Source: Lingula anatina (taxonomy: Eukaryota > Brachiopoda > Lingulata > Lingulida > Lingulidae). Taken from it: 64,000 nt of DNA. The DNA lies in NCBI RefSeq assembly GCF_001039355.2, contig NW_019775425.1, positions 803,212 to 867,211 of the forward strand. The letters are read 5' to 3'. Below, piece by piece: positions 1-14,800 of the stretch. The position numbers and the translations under genes were made by a program. Each line of letters begins with the position of its first letter. Positions within the stretch are counted from its first letter, which is position 1. Under the pieces are notes generated by a model that was given only the letters and a program-made list of their open reading frames with translations, ran no database searches and had not been told where the DNA came from.

Positions 1-245
1 CCTTCAGTCCACCAAATACCACGACGCTCTTGTCGACCCTTTTTTCGCTACAAAAAAACCTGGTAGGCCTATGTGCTGCTTTGGACAGAATGTCACTGAA
101 ATTTTCCGGGCGCGGCCAGCCTTTCGTATAATTGTAAAAGGGTGATATCTTCATGTCCAACATCAATGGCAAACCAATCCAAAACGACGGCCCCCGTTCT
201 CTTTATGACTTTAATTGTCGTGTATTTTGAAATTAATGCTAGAGA

Positions 246-1004
246 TGAATTTGACGGCAAAGCCGCCATATTTCCACGTGGTGATAATACGCATGCGCAG
301 AAAGCTCATTTTCCGCACTCGGAACTACTCGGATGTCTCCGCAGTCGACAGTGACAGTATGGAGCTTGCGGAATTAGCCGAGGATTGCCGATTGCATTTT
401 CCGGCAAATTCAATAACGACGTTTGCGACAACCGACTTCCTGGGGGGGGGGGGATTTTTTTTTTTGAGAACGGACGAAAATCAGTGCGCGCGCAGGATGT
501 CATCCATAAAAATAAAAAAGTGTGGCCTTAGTATATAATTTTTTATGAATTTGATATACAAACTTATTTGTCTCTAATGTCACACATTTTAAAACATAGT
601 GGAAATTATTCCTGGGCGTCTAATANTGAATTTGACGGCAAAGCCGCCATATTTGCACGTGGTGATAATACGCATGCGCAGAAAGCTCATTTTCCGCACT
701 CGGAACTACTCGGATGTCTCCGCAGTCGACAGTGACAGTATGGAGCTTGCGGAATTAGCCGGATTGCCGATTGCATTTTCCGGCAAATTCAATAACGACG
801 TTTGCGACAACCGACTTCCTGGGGGGGGGGGGATTTTTTTTTTTGAGAATGGACGAAAATCAGTGCGCGCGCAGGATGTCATCCATAAAAATAAAAAAGT
901 GTGGCCTTAGTATATAATTTTTTATGAATTTGATATACAAACTTATTTGTCTCTAATGTCACACATTTTAAAACATAGTGGAAATTATTCCTGGGCGTCT
1001 AATA
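246..1004. repeat. Tandem duplication of about 380 bp with an N at the junction
   Basis: Copy A covers 246-625 and copy B 627-1004, separated by the single N at 626. Both start TGAATTTGACGGC and end CTGGGCGTCTAATA. They differ by a few substitutions and a 2-base indel (CCGAGGATTGCCG against CCGGATTGCCG; TTTCCACG against TTTGCACG). Each copy holds a G-run followed by a T-run (copy A about 441-463). Open frames in it show no recognisable domain. The N exactly at the repeat boundary suggests two overlapping allelic sequences joined without merging, rather than a biological duplication. Confidence 0.85.
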
Positions 1005-4000
1005 AATTGGGCGAATTGATTGGCAGTTGAACCCTGGGTATTTCCAGGGGTCACTGCCTTTCTGTTCTCCACTCTTTGGGTCAGTGGCTGAATGTAGTTT
1101 CAGAACTTCTGACCAGCAGATAGCCTGTCCAGAGATTGACAGCCTAGCTTGTTATTGTTAGATAACCAAGGAGGTTTGATGAGTGCATTCCCCCCCCTTT
1201 TTTTCCACTTTACAAGATCATTATTATTATAGTTGATTGTAATTAAAATTGTTTTCAACAAAATCAGTTTCTAACTGGCAAATGTTGATAAACCATTTTA
1301 AGTGATATCTACTGACAAAAACTACATTATATATGTTTATATAATCGTGTCATTGTGTATTAAAGGGGCAAAATATTTTAGGTATGAAAATGCCCAGGGT
1401 TCTCAGCTAACATTGGGATTGAAAATACTGTATACTTGCAATACTACAGCCTTAATTAGAGGATTAAGATTTAAAACGTTATTTGTTTTTGTGTAAATAT
1501 GTTCCTCTGTGCAGTACCTCAGCTCTGTCATTATTCACGAGATTCATTCTAAGTTTCAATATTGCTTGAATGATTTAGATATCTGTTAAGGTAAGTCATG
1601 TTCCCAGACCTCATCCCAAAATCCCGAGGGCCATACCTGGGTGGAAAATTGAATTGGGCAAATTGTTTGAATGAATTGGATTTGGATTTTTATATAAGGC
1701 ACCCATGTTCCAGGGCTCTTCCAAACCTTATCTGAAACCCAAGGCTGTGTTGGTTATGGATTCAGCGAAATTATAGATCTATAGCTAGATATGAGTGCAA
1801 AGTAAACAGACAGGAACCCTCAGCACCTGCCAGTGATAGCTGATAGATTGATGCACTTCAAAACAGTAGTGCTTTGACAGTGGCTGGATTGAAATTCAAA
1901 CATTCCTTAATCAAGGGCACACTTGAGGAAGCCACCAGTAGCATACAGACAAGATTTGTAATCAGTGGCACACTTCTCCACGTGACCACTATTGGCCATT
2001 GCTGTAATGTGTCCACCAGGGGTTGGGTGGGGAGATGGCGGAGATTTATGGAGAGCTGTGACAAAAAGGGAGGAGTGAAGTAGACTGAAGATGGCTTGGG
2101 GAGGGGGAGGATGATTTTACTGGGGTGTCAGAGACTCCCGAGGTTCAGTGAAATGTTTACTAGGACTTAATTCTTTTAATACTTCTCAATTTTATTCATA
2201 TGGAGCCATATCCATATTTGACGAAATGCGTATTTTGTTTTTATTGTTTGGAGCCCTTTCTTGTTTAAATGTGTAAAAATTGTTGTCAGTAACTGTGATT
2301 CTTGCAGAATAAAGAGAATGCCAGTTTTCTTATCTAAAACGCCAGAATATACACTTAATGAGGAAACTGCCCTTTTCACATTGTATATGTGCGAAGGTGG
2401 TTATAGATTTATTGAAAGAAGACTTCTTTGGCTGCATAAATAAAGCAGAGTGAGATATACTAAGGCTGACTTGATTGCTGTGGCTTCTTATCCATAGGGA
2501 GGCAATAGCGTTAATTATGGTACAACATTACCCTAATGCATTTTTGGATATTTAAACACATTTTTCACGATTGTTTCACTAGTTTTGAGAATAAAACACA
2601 ATAGAGCTCATTGTAAAATGTGTTTAACTGACAAATGAAGTAATGTAAACCATAGATGGTGAAATACGATAGCACCTGCCCAAGAAAAACTGTAAATGCA
2701 AAGTGCAACTTGTACACCGTCAGACAAAAGGCGATTTTCAATTTCACCTCTATCTTTCCGATGTTGTAATAACATCCCTGCTTTCCAATTTGCTAAGTTT
2801 GTTTATTTAAGACAAGCTGAAAGTTGGCTCCCAGTTGGGCAGTATTAACCCAGGGGTACTATGACAGTGCTCTACCATGGAATTACAATATGTCCCATGG
2901 CCAGTTTGATGGCGTAGTCAGATCAGACAGTTGACCAAAGACTGACCGATGTCCAATAAAGCCAAATTTTGCACCTCTCAGCCTCTGTCAAGGATATAGA
3001 ATGGTGATAATCTAGAGTAGTAACATTCCTGGGTTGCCAGTCCACCTGTTGGTTGAGTATAGCTCTGGCCTCTACCTGCTGCTCACTAATGTACCTTTAA
3101 TTTCTTGCCTCTACTCCTCTATTTGTGTTTAATTCCACTTTAACCAACCTCTGGGTGATTGCATCTATGATTTTGAATGATGTAGACTATGGAGATGATG
3201 TGTGATGCGCAGACAACAAGCACCCAATCTACCTCATTATCAGCAGACTTTCTTATCCATTTGATAGCTCGAAAGACTTTTTGGGTGATTTTTTTTTTTT
3301 TTTTTGCATTGATTATTATGTCAACTGCACAGAGCATACCCTGCAGTTACAATTATTCGGAACTGTTTTGAACTATTCTGCTTGGTTAAGTTGAGAAGGG
3401 TGCGTGATGGGTTGGGGTTTTTATAGGAAGAGTGTAGTGCATAATGTCACCATGTGACGCACTTCATCAGAATTATAACTTGGGTCTCTGGCAGAATTTG
3501 GCATGATGTTGAAATAGAAGTGTCTTTGTCAATTAAAAGGTAAAACATGTGGTAAAACTTTTCGCCCACCTTCTTGTATCAGAATGTAGTCACAATGTAA
3601 CGGCCTGTTCGTCTCTGTGTGAGATATGGTCACGTAGCTGGGATGCACTGTTACCACTGATTTATGTTCCAAATCCCGTCTCCAGGTCACACCAAAAAAA
3701 AGTTTTAAAAAGTTTTTTTGGCACCAGGGCTTATTTAGTGTAAAAGAGGCAGGATAAATTGGTGTCTGAAATCATTAAAGTTTTCTCTGGTAGGAAATGA
3801 TGGATGAATAAGGCACATGTGAAACAAGTGCCATTCATTAAAAGTTTGGAAGGTCTGTAATGGAACACCAGGGTGATAGGAGCAGCCATTGTGTAATGCT
3901 GAATCAGTAAGGCTTGCTCCTTAATGCCCATGTCCTCTTGCTGACAAACAGTTTGCACTTGGTGTCTTGTGACTGGTATTGTAGACCCAGCAGTGTTTTT

Positions 4001-7000
4001 TGAGCTATTCACCAAACACCCAGTTGTCTGCATTTCTCTTGTCTCTATTAATACACTTTTCTAGATTGTTGCAATAAGTGGTGAATGTTGGTGTTGATGC
4101 CTTTGCCAGATTTAATGCATTTTTGACTTGAAAATGAAAAACCAAATAGAGAGAAAAAGTAATAAAAGGGAAAATAATATAAACAGGGAAAAAAAACAAC
4201 AAATTAAGTAAATATGATGAAAACACAGGAAATAAAGGTGAATTTGCCCCATAACATGTTCTGAACTAATTGAGAGGTATTGATGTGCCTATTGGCACAT
4301 TGTTGCAGATTTCCTGTCATGAAAACAATGGAAAACCACAGGTTATCAGATATGGAGACTGGTTTCTTAGAAGGACTAGGTAAAGATATAGCTATTATAT
4401 GGTATATGAGGGGGGGGGGCACCTGAAGAATATTTTGGATTTTGAAAAACTTGTTTGCACCTACAAATGCTTTTCATCAGGCAGTGGCAAGGCTCTGTTA
4501 CTAATATGATTTGTTTGGCTTATATCATAGATTTTGCTCAAAACTGCTAAATGATTGCCAAAAAAAAAAAAAAAAAAAAAAAAAATCTTGTGTAAGTACA
4601 TAGTTATGGGCTAAGTGGTACAATCTGGAATATTGGAAGACAAATGAAAATGAACATTCTTTAATGTCAACATAACAAAAGTGCCTCCTTGTTTAATCCT
4701 ATGTGTCAGAACTGATGAATGCCCAGCCCACTGTGGGAATATTTTGCATGTTTATGGTATCAGATAAGATACAGCAGACAGTCTTGGGCATTTTTTTTGG
4801 TATTTTTTGTTTGTTTTTGTTTTTGCAATGTGCTGAGGAATATTTCGAGGAAAAAAGGCAGCAAGCATACTGATCTTTCTATTACTGAACCGTAGTATGA
4901 TTTGGTTGCTCTTGATAATGTCAGAAAATCATCTTATTGTTAATAAGTAAGTAGTTTCTTGTGATAGGTGCAGAAAAAGAGGGTGAACTGATAACATTTC
5001 AGTTAGTTTATGAAGAGAGTGGAATTTAATGGAAAATTAAGTGTTTCATACCATAAACAAGACAAACATGTACATGTCCAGATACAAGTAAGCCTTTTCT
5101 TCCCTGCAAGGCTCAGATGTACTAAAGCATTTACATAATCAAAACATGTTCTGATGAAGAAAACATCCTTTTGTTTTGGATAATGAAGAGCCCATATTAT
5201 TTCACCTTCATAAAGTCTGGTTGGTTTATTAACATTTGGCTGCTGCTGGCAATGTGTTAATTGGACAGCCGTGTTCAAGTGTGGGCTATTTTTGTTACAT
5301 AAGCTCTGGGTAATAAAAATACCTGTTGATTACGGACAGGTGTTGTGCGTGTGCTTCCTAACAAGCTTACACACATTGTTACAGATATTAATACTGCATC
5401 GCTGTGTTGTTTACAGAATTAGGAGGAAAACATCATTTCAGGATCATTTGGAGCCAACTGTTTTGAACATTATTGTATGATGTTCAATATATGTCATGTG
5501 GCTGGATTGGAATTGATTTTTCTTTTGCACTTGTCTGTATACTTTAACTTAATCTCTTCTGTAAGTCCATCCTGGTTTGAACTGTTTCATGTGGAAACAA
5601 GTCTTCAGTCATCACCCTCTGCCCCCACGGGGGTACTCCAGTAGCTGCTTGTTGCAACCATGCTGTCTTTGCTGGGCCACTACTAAAGCCTGAACTAGCA
5701 AGGTTGAGGTGTTGAAGGTTAAAAGGATGTTTTTATAAGGTGTGCCACCTCTGTGTCTTTTCCTGTGCTGTAATACAACATTTCCAGGTGTAATCTCCCT
5801 CACCTCCTTCCTTATCCTCATGACTTTCCATAGGGGGTATACTGAAGAATTAGTTTAATCTCTTCCCCTTAAACTTTCTATAAAGGTACCTATTTTATGT
5901 GTTTTTGAAAGGCTGTTTTGTCCAGACTTGTGTACTCATCAAGACCGAATGTTTTGATTATTAGTAATGACTGGTAGGAACAAATATCAAATTGATTACT
6001 AAATATTCAGCTTTTTCCTTTTGACTTGTCTGTCCATTCATTGCTTTCCCTTTTCTTTCTGGGTGCTGCTTCCTACATTGGAGTAGGATAAAAGTAGTAG
6101 TACTGGTAGCTTATCTCTCTGTTCCAATGTGAGAAACGGGATAGCACATTTAAAGCAGCATTTTCTCAGTTTAATGTATGTTGTGATGACAAGTTTAGGG
6201 CTCTGCTGACAAGTTTAAGACGCACAGATAACATTGCTGGTCATTCTGTGCCGGTGTTGACACATTAAGACAACTGATAGCAGTGCCACTGATACCTCAA
6301 CATAAACAGAACAAGCCATTTAGATCCTAATGGAAAATAAAGGGGATTTGTTTTGTTTTTGATGAAATTCCATAGTTCCTGTATTTGTAGTGTTTTACTG
6401 ACAATGTGAAGAGGGCGATGGATTATATTGCCTGCTTATAGGGCTCTCATACAGATGACGGACAATGAAGGTGGTGGTGATCCATCTTATACCTACCAAG
6501 TATTACGTAGATATGATGACGTTAAGGCAAGGATTCAACTGAACTGTAGAGCAGTGCATGGAATTATTTTTACCTGTATTTTTGCTATGAATCACTACAA
6601 TGTAATTGCTGATTACTTGTCTAAGTATTCAGCAATTACATAAAATAAAAATGAGATGGTGGAAAAAGTGGCTGTGCTTTGAAAAGAAGAAAGCACTTAT
6701 AGGAGAGCAATTGATCAGAATTAGCAAAGGTACCAGAGTTGGCAAGTTTTCACCCTCAAGTTTATTCTTGTACTGTTCTGTTTCAGAAACTCCAGCAAGA
6801 CTCTGTCTCCATTTCAAGTCTCACCTTTTACCAGCAGCATATTTGTTTTCCCCTTGAACCTGTTTAAGTTACCTGTGTATGTATCTGAATCCTGTTCTGG
6901 AACTTAGAGCTTTTCACTGGGTTGGTCATTGGCACCACATTGCCATGGCATGCCTATTGGTTCCCAGCCTTTCCGCCACAGCTCCCACCACTGGTAAGTG

Positions 7001-9060
7001 GGGGGAAACACTGGGTCTTCCCTTCATTTTATCTTTATGTCTGTGTTTAAAGGTCTAAGTCATTTTAGTACCTCAAGATTGTGGGATTTGTTGAGAGTAC
7101 TTTAGTTTTTTTTCCAAGAAGAAAACTCTTTAATCTTACTTGAGAAGACTTTGTTCTGAAAAAATCTTGTTGTATATTATGTTTTTCTCTTTTGTGTATG
7201 TTAAGATTATCAGATTTAATGTTCTTTCTGATTGGTAGAGGGGTTCTTGAAGATGTTTATCAAGTTCTCAGAAGTCTTAGTTTGAATGACCATGAACATT
7301 ATCTTTACATCACCTATGATTGTTCCATTGCTTCCAGCTTTCATTTTCATGTGAACATCTATAAATGGCACTTAAATGTTTTAAACATGCTGTATTCACT
7401 TTGTAGGCAAGATGTGATAATGAAGAATTTTTGTAATGACGTTCTCTCCCACCAGGAAATTCAATTTTAGCCGGTCTAAGTGACAGATAATAAGAATTAT
7501 GTGCAGTGTATAATGTAAACAGAAGCAGCAGACATATCAGCAGACTGGAATTTTCCAAATGGCCTCAATTCTAGATAGAAATATATGATGTGGGCTGTAC
7601 CTAAATATTTATTTCATCCAAAACATTAAGAGGTGAACCAGTTGAGGAATTTCATTTCAGCAAATTTTGTTTTAGTAAAATCCTCTTCTTGTCATATACA
7701 TTTGGGTAGAAGACGCAGCAGAGAATCTTCTATTTATGTATGAAATAGAAATATTTTCATTGAAGAAGAGTTGTTATCTTTTGATTGTTAAAAGTAACTT
7801 ATGCACGTCTTTAAAAAAATAACGATAAAAAACAATTAAATGCTGTCTGATTGGAAAAGAAAATAGTATGTGGATGTGGTAGTAATTGATATGGGTGTCA
7901 GTTTACCTGAAGGCAGTCTGAAATATTTGAAGGTTTTTAACATTGGTGCACTGATATCTAAATGTTTACTGTTGAAATTTGTCTAAACTAATATTAGGTA
8001 ATGAAGACATGTCTAAAGGTATGAAGAATCTGGCGAAGATCAAAGCCGACATGGTGAAGGGGGACTTGTACAGAAGTGGTCTGTTTATTTCTCCCAAGGA
8101 CTGAAGAGGTCTCATTTCACCTACATAATGTGCACGGAAGAGGAGCTCAACCATATTATTGGACAAGCAGACAGATAAGCTGGATGGTTTTTAAAAAAAA
8201 CTACGAAACAGTTTTGGAGATATTGGAGATAAAAGCCTTTCAGAACTTGATGACCTTGTAAACCTAGGCGTATGTGGCTATAAATTAACCCATTTTCACT
8301 GTCCTAGGTCAAAGCTTTTGCCATATAGTGTCATAAAGATTTGGAAGTGTGTTGATCATTAAAGCTGTTATGGATCAGAAATTTTTGGAAAAGAAAAGGA
8401 ATATATCATTTGAAATGAAACAATAAAGTGTCATTTGATAGGGGGTATGATGCATTCCTTTTGTCATGGTACGCATAAAGAAAATACTAATTGCCTTTTG
8501 TGACTTTTATCTCTTATTATGTGGAACGAAAACATTTTTTGTCACTGATGTTATTAATGAACACCACTGTGCTCTTTTTTCAGTAAAAAAGCACTTTAAT
8601 TAAAGTATCATTGAAATATAAAATGAAACTGGAGAGCCTGACTAGATTGACATTGACACTGACATTGCCTGTCAGCATGAGTCAAAATATATTGACTGCC
8701 AGAGACACTACCTCACTGTCACCTGCACTGCTTCTTTTCTTAGAACCAGCTGATACCTTGTATGTGTCACAATTGGTGGCAATTGACAACATCTTTGAAT
8801 GTTTTACAGTATGCTGGAGGCCTGTTATTTGTGGTCATTTGCCTTGTGTTTTTTGCAGGAAACATGTTGCTGAGCATGTTTCTCTGTAGGCTGTGATTGA
8901 TTCGTCTGGGTTATACTGTTTACAGAACTGGGCTACATCTCACCTGCTGAGGCATTTGTTTGCTGTTGCTATTTTGTCCGTGGTATCAACATACATTATT
9001 ATACATGCTTATTCAACCTGCATACACGTCTGGCATATATTATATTAGAAAATTTTAATT
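1005..9060. other. Non-coding stretch, no gene recognised
   Basis: All open frames here are short and overlap on both strands. None has a recognisable domain or a run of phase-compatible exons. It holds a poly-A run at 4560-4585 and a G-run near 4411-4420. It could be intergenic DNA or upstream introns of the MRTF gene; I cannot tell which. Confidence 0.5.
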
Positions 9061-9063
9061 TGC

Positions 9064-9065
<2 letters not shown>

Positions 9066-9112
<47 letters not shown>

Positions 9113-9128
9113 CACTCACTCACACACA

Positions 9129-9171
<43 letters not shown>
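9066..9171. repeat. (CA)n microsatellite, interrupted
   Basis: TATATA leads into a long CA/AC dinucleotide run, interrupted around 9110-9130 by CTCACT units, then CA repeats to about 9171. The frame through it reads as alternating His and Thr and is not a gene. Confidence 0.95.
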
Positions 9172-9173
<2 letters not shown>

Positions 9174-11842
9174 AGTATGTTTAATGGTGGATTATTTATT
9201 TTTGGGAATTGTCTGTTTTTAAGACTTTTGTCAGTTAGTATTTGCTCCTATTGTTCTTGTTGTGAAGTCACTGGTTCAAGGGTTCTTATAAATTGTTGTT
9301 CCTTAGTTCCTTTTTGTGAAGTTTTTGGGTCTAATGTCTAATGGTATTGTCATGGAAAGTTGCTGTTCATGATGATCCTGTAACACTGTTGGTCTTCGTA
9401 TTTCTGTTTTACCCACTGGGTTGTTATTGACATGATGTTACATTATTGTTAGGAATGTCCCCGTTGAATATCTGTTGGTGAGCTGTTGGCCTAAGGGTTC
9501 CTATTGTTGTGTTACTGGTCTTGGGTGCTTCTGTGATGAAGCCATTTGTTACAAGATCCTTTTTGTCATACATGCTGTTGGTGTTCAAAGGGGGGGGGGG
9601 GTCTGTGGTAATTTTGTTTAGCCTATGGTTCTTGTTATGCTCTTTATGGAAGAGATTTTGTGGCGAGGGTTTGTGTGTGTTGATGTTTATTCTGGTTGCC
9701 CTCTGGTTGTAGGGATGCTATGGTCAATTCCTGTTCTTTTTGTTTCTCTCGTTAAACTTTGGGATCCAGATTCTTTTGCCTGACCTATCATTTTTGGGTT
9801 TCTATAGCCAAACCTCCAATGGCTAGTGGAGCAAATTTTTGTCACTAAGGTTAATTTGGGCAAGCATGTCAATGTGTACAATTGCATGGGTAGAATTGTA
9901 GTGGATTCAAGCAGGGCTTAGTGACACTTGCAAGTCTTCCTGTGGAGAAGACATGTCAAGTACAACTGGAGATGACTGCACTAATGCCAATTATGATTTT
10001 AAAGAAGTATTTGAGGGATAACCAGTGATACCTGCATCATTAACAATCTTCACCTTGATTTTTATTTTTTAAATCTATAAAATTGATCCAGTTGCTGTGA
10101 ACAAATCCCATCATAATGGTCACAGAGAATTTCTTCAGAGTTAAAAAAATCTTTTGTTTTGAGATCAAAGGTTTGTCTAAATGCCGTACTTTCTCATTAT
10201 CGTTGCTAGTTAAAGAGGGGTGACAGTCCCAGCAGGCGCAGTGACAAGCCAGGAATGTGAAAGCAACCTCCAATAAAGGCCCCTGTGACAGAAATGGGAA
10301 AGGAATGTTGTGCACTAGGATCTCCTGTTGACTGGATATTTTTATGAGTTTTGATAGATGCACTTAACTAAGTCTGATCACTTTGTCAGTTTATGTTTAC
10401 ACAGCAAAAACAATTAGATGAGGCCAGTGAGGCAAAGTTATATAAACCTGCTATTTGTAATGCACATGTCACATTGCCTCCATTGGCATTATTTATGAAC
10501 ATATGAACAATAAGTGATGTAAAGCAGAATTAGTGCAATCTGGAGAATGTTAGTTAACTGTCAAACAAGAGAAAACATGAATAAGAACATGAATTTAACA
10601 TAATACATAAACATGAAACATAAACATGAATTTAAAAGTACTTTTAGCTCAAGTTTTCACATTTGCCCATGGAAAGGGTCTTACAATAATTTTAGGAAAA
10701 GAGCTATACCTTATATGAAATGAATTCTCATTTGGCTTCAAGTGGAACAGCACATTATTTGTTAAAGAAAATTGTTGCCAAAACATTATCCATGTATGAC
10801 TTTGTCTTGTATGTATAAGTATTGTTGTTCACCCATGTATATAATGATGTACCATCTGTAGGTCAGACTGGCAGGTTAATTAAGGTAGCTATTTGTACAT
10901 GTAAAAAGTTCTTTTGATCCTCAGATTGAACTGTTAAGAATCCAGGGCAAGGTTAGAGTAAAGTGGTCAGCTTGGTGAAGAGCCACGTAAACATATAGTA
11001 GAAAAAGTTTTGGTACAAAAGGGCATGGGGCACACCTCTTAAGTGTTATGGAAAAACCATTGAGTGAGTACCATTCCCCTGAGTTGCCCTCTTGGTTGTA
11101 CTCTTGGTCGACTTGACCACTACACAGCAAGGGGATAATTCAACTTTGACCATTGGTCACTATTTTCTGGGCGTTTATCCAAAGTGCGGATGATTTAATA
11201 AATTTATTTTGTAGATTGTGATCGCTATCAAATGTATTGTCTAATTGGAATCTTCAAATTTTAAAAGAAAGTGAATTTTCTCCCCCTAGACTGTGACTTT
11301 TTGATCCTGTTTTCCTGTCCAACCTTTTGCTTGCTAAGAGAACACTTCAAAGGTGAAGATTCCTGTGTTATGCATGCCTTTTTATCTGACTCTAGTCACT
11401 AAAGTATTGTCCACTGTATAGAGTGTTGATCACTGGTCAGTTTGGCTGTGGTTTGAGTTTCCTTTAAAGACATTATACTGTTGTATTAGTTAGCTCTTCC
11501 TTCCTTTGGGTCAGCCTTCTTGACCCTGGGCTGGTTTTAAAGCAAATTAGATTAAATTCAATATATTGGCATTGGGCGTGTTATTTTACAATGATTTTTT
11601 TTAAGTTTGAAAAGGACTTTAAACTAACTTTGGTTGTATTCAGCTTTCTTCTTATTATTTGATGGAAAGATTGATTGGATAAGTATATCAGTTGAATGTT
11701 GGCTAAATCCTCCAGTGCCATTAATATTGAAAAGGTTAGAAGGTTTATTTTCCTCTTCAAATTATATTTATGTATGAAATTCTATAGTCAGTTACTTTAA
11801 TTTCTGCCTGCTAGGACCAAAGCAAGTCTTATTTATTGAGTA

Positions 11843-11894
<52 letters not shown>

Positions 11895-14800
11895 CCTTTT
11901 TAAAAAGGCATTCTTCTTAATATTTATAATTGTTCTATTGCTCTGAGATGGGTTTTTAATTAATTTTTTTGGGGTTCTATATAGAGGCCAGTTATCAATG
12001 GAGCTTTTAGCTTCAGTAGCACAGTTTATGCATCACTTTACCCCTTAGTTTGGAAGGGTACTTGGGAAGCTTACCACTTGAGCTTTTTTCATGGCTCACT
12101 GCGACATGGCCAAACAGTGGATTAACAGCGAGTAATTATACAAACAACCTACAGCTTTTTATCTGCTGCCATGTTTTATTTTTATCCTCTCCTTGGTTGG
12201 GGCCATGTTATAACGTCAGGTACCCCAAGGTGTGTATCCTTAAACTTGTACACTTCATGGGTTTATCTTTACCAGTCCCTTAGCAAAAGTACCCTCTCTC
12301 ACCACTTGCTTATGTCAATGTGGATGCAATGCTCTAACAGACAGACACTTACCCAGTCCCTGCTTTCCTCTTCCAGTATTGTAAAGATGACACTGCTCTT
12401 AAGCCTGGAGATGGATTAGGCCCTCACAGTACCATGTCAACAACTCTCTTGGGAGTTCTCCAAGCTCCATTCAGCCTGACAAGATGCTCTTTTGGTTCTA
12501 GAGGGTTTAGGGACTACACTGAAATATGTGGAAACTTCATTTTTGGCAGCAGATTTGTTTTAGTTGTAACTCTACTGGAAGAAAGGGTGAAGAAAGATTC
12601 CATTTAGCATTGGCTGTGATTCAGTTTGAAGTAACATTGTGAGGAGCTGCGTAATAAAGTTGCAATGCAGAATCTCACTTTGTTTGCATGTGGCCTATTC
12701 TTTGAGTAAAGCCATTGCAATCCCAGCCTGCTTTCGTTTTTGTTCTTTTCGGCCAACTTTGAAAATATTTGTTGAAATAATGAAAATTTGAAATTGAAAG
12801 CACATTTTTGTGTCCATCTGATACATGCATAGAAGATTTTTAAAAGTTTGTGCCAAAGCAAGAGAAGTTGGCATATTTTGTGACCAATTTCAAATTTTCC
12901 TATTAGTAAACATTTTAAATCCTTTTTATGTTTTGACCTTTTATTCTTAATTCCCTTTTAAACAAAAGTACCTCAAAGACAATATTTTGTTTTTGCCTAG
13001 ATTTTTGCTTGATAATAACACTAGGGGCTCGATGATATCTGTAAGGGTCACAGGTCTGGGTTGTAATGGCAGTTCAATGGGTTCCTGGGTTCATTTTGTT
13101 GTCTGTATGTCACCAGTATGATATGCTGAGCAGGGAAATGATCTTAGACATTAGGATGGATATCACAACATTTGTAATTCTTTAGCAGGTTTTTATGTTG
13201 ATTTTAAAAGATAATATGTTGTTCAAGTGCTTTTAATGGACTGTCACTGTGGGACCTACGAAGTTCTTCCTTGTATCGTTTGTCCCTCACACGGAGCAGC
13301 GAAAATTGAAATAATGGGGAGTTCATCTAGAAACTGGTGCTGAAGGAAAAACATTTGATCCTCGAATTACAAAACATTGAAGGCACCGAAGCACAACCCC
13401 CATGGTAGAGTTGGAAAATAAAACTGGCTGGAAATTAGTGGCCCTGTTGTTGAATTTACATTTCTTTCTGTTCTGTTTTCAGTGCACTTGATTTTAATCA
13501 CTCCACTAGAAGGGAGGACTTCTAAGGAAAAAAATAAGTTCGCAGCAAATTCAATTTTTCTCCTCTGGCTATCGTAGAAGAATCAACTTCTATGAAAATT
13601 TACTGCCAACATAAATTTTCCTGACATTTATATGGGATTTCCATATGGTCTCATAGAGTCAGAAATTTTAATGGAGCTAAAGATAGGCACTAGGATGATC
13701 CCTAGAATGCCTCTCAGAAACAATAAACAAGAGACGTTTTTTCCTGCCCATGCCCTGCTTACGTTGCTCATCCTCTCTAGGAATGCAGCTTTAGATAGAA
13801 AACTCTGGTGGTCTTTTATTGAAAACAGATCACCAGAAATGAATGGATTTCATTGACATTTGTTATTTTCTCAGCAACAACACCTACACTTTCAAAAAAG
13901 TTTGACTTTTAACTTGGTTTACCAGAAGAGGCATGAAGCCTATTTCTTTTGTTGCTTTTGTTAGCTTAGGTAAACCTGCAAAGGTACCCGTTTAATCAAA
14001 ATACAACAGGGAACATTGTAATGTAAACCTAAAAATAACAGGACACTAAAAGGCTCTTAGGAAGAATTATTTCAGGCAAATGGCGCTGTAATGTTGAGGG
14101 AAAAAAGAGTAGTCATTCTCTTGGACATTGGTTCTGTTTGTTGAAAATAGCAGTCAAGAGCAAAAGTGGAGCTTGTAGCTATTTGTATTGTCCAAGTGTG
14201 CAATGTATTATCTTTAGTCCATGTGGGTGGCATGGCAGAGAGGCAAGGCACGCGTACCCAGACAGATATTGTTTTAATCTCCTAATGTTGTGATTGACAA
14301 TATTTCTTCAATTGTTTCTATAGCAGAAATCAACCATAATGTGTAGATGTTACCCCTGGAAGAAGTTATTCCAAATATGCTTCATGCTACTGTTACAATA
14401 GCCACTGCCATTTAGTATGTTGTATAGTTTTCTGTATGTAATGTATATGAGAAGAAGCAGACTGATACAAAGGTGCAAACTTGCATAAACTTTGTGTCTC
14501 TCATGGTAAGAGGCAATGCAATATGGAACCAGAACTTAACTGGCAAAAATCAATTACAACAGAAGACATTTTTTCAAGGTTTTAATAGGATGACAAGATT
14601 TAACCCTGAAAAGTCCTGCAAGCTTTGTTGTAGTGCAATTGTTTCCTCAACACCTTTCAGATGTTTGTGTTTGCCAGTCTGCCCAGGGAGCCAACTAAGT
14701 GGCAAGATACATAGGCATAAAAACACATTATTTAGTAGGCACGCAGAGAGCCTGCAGTCCAGCGCTGACAAAAATACTTTTAATGCCATGTTTTTTTGGC

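Noticed and set aside
9060-9341. 93-codon frame through the CA microsatellite
   Set aside because: His-Thr repeat encoded by a dinucleotide run, with no coding-like sequence after it.
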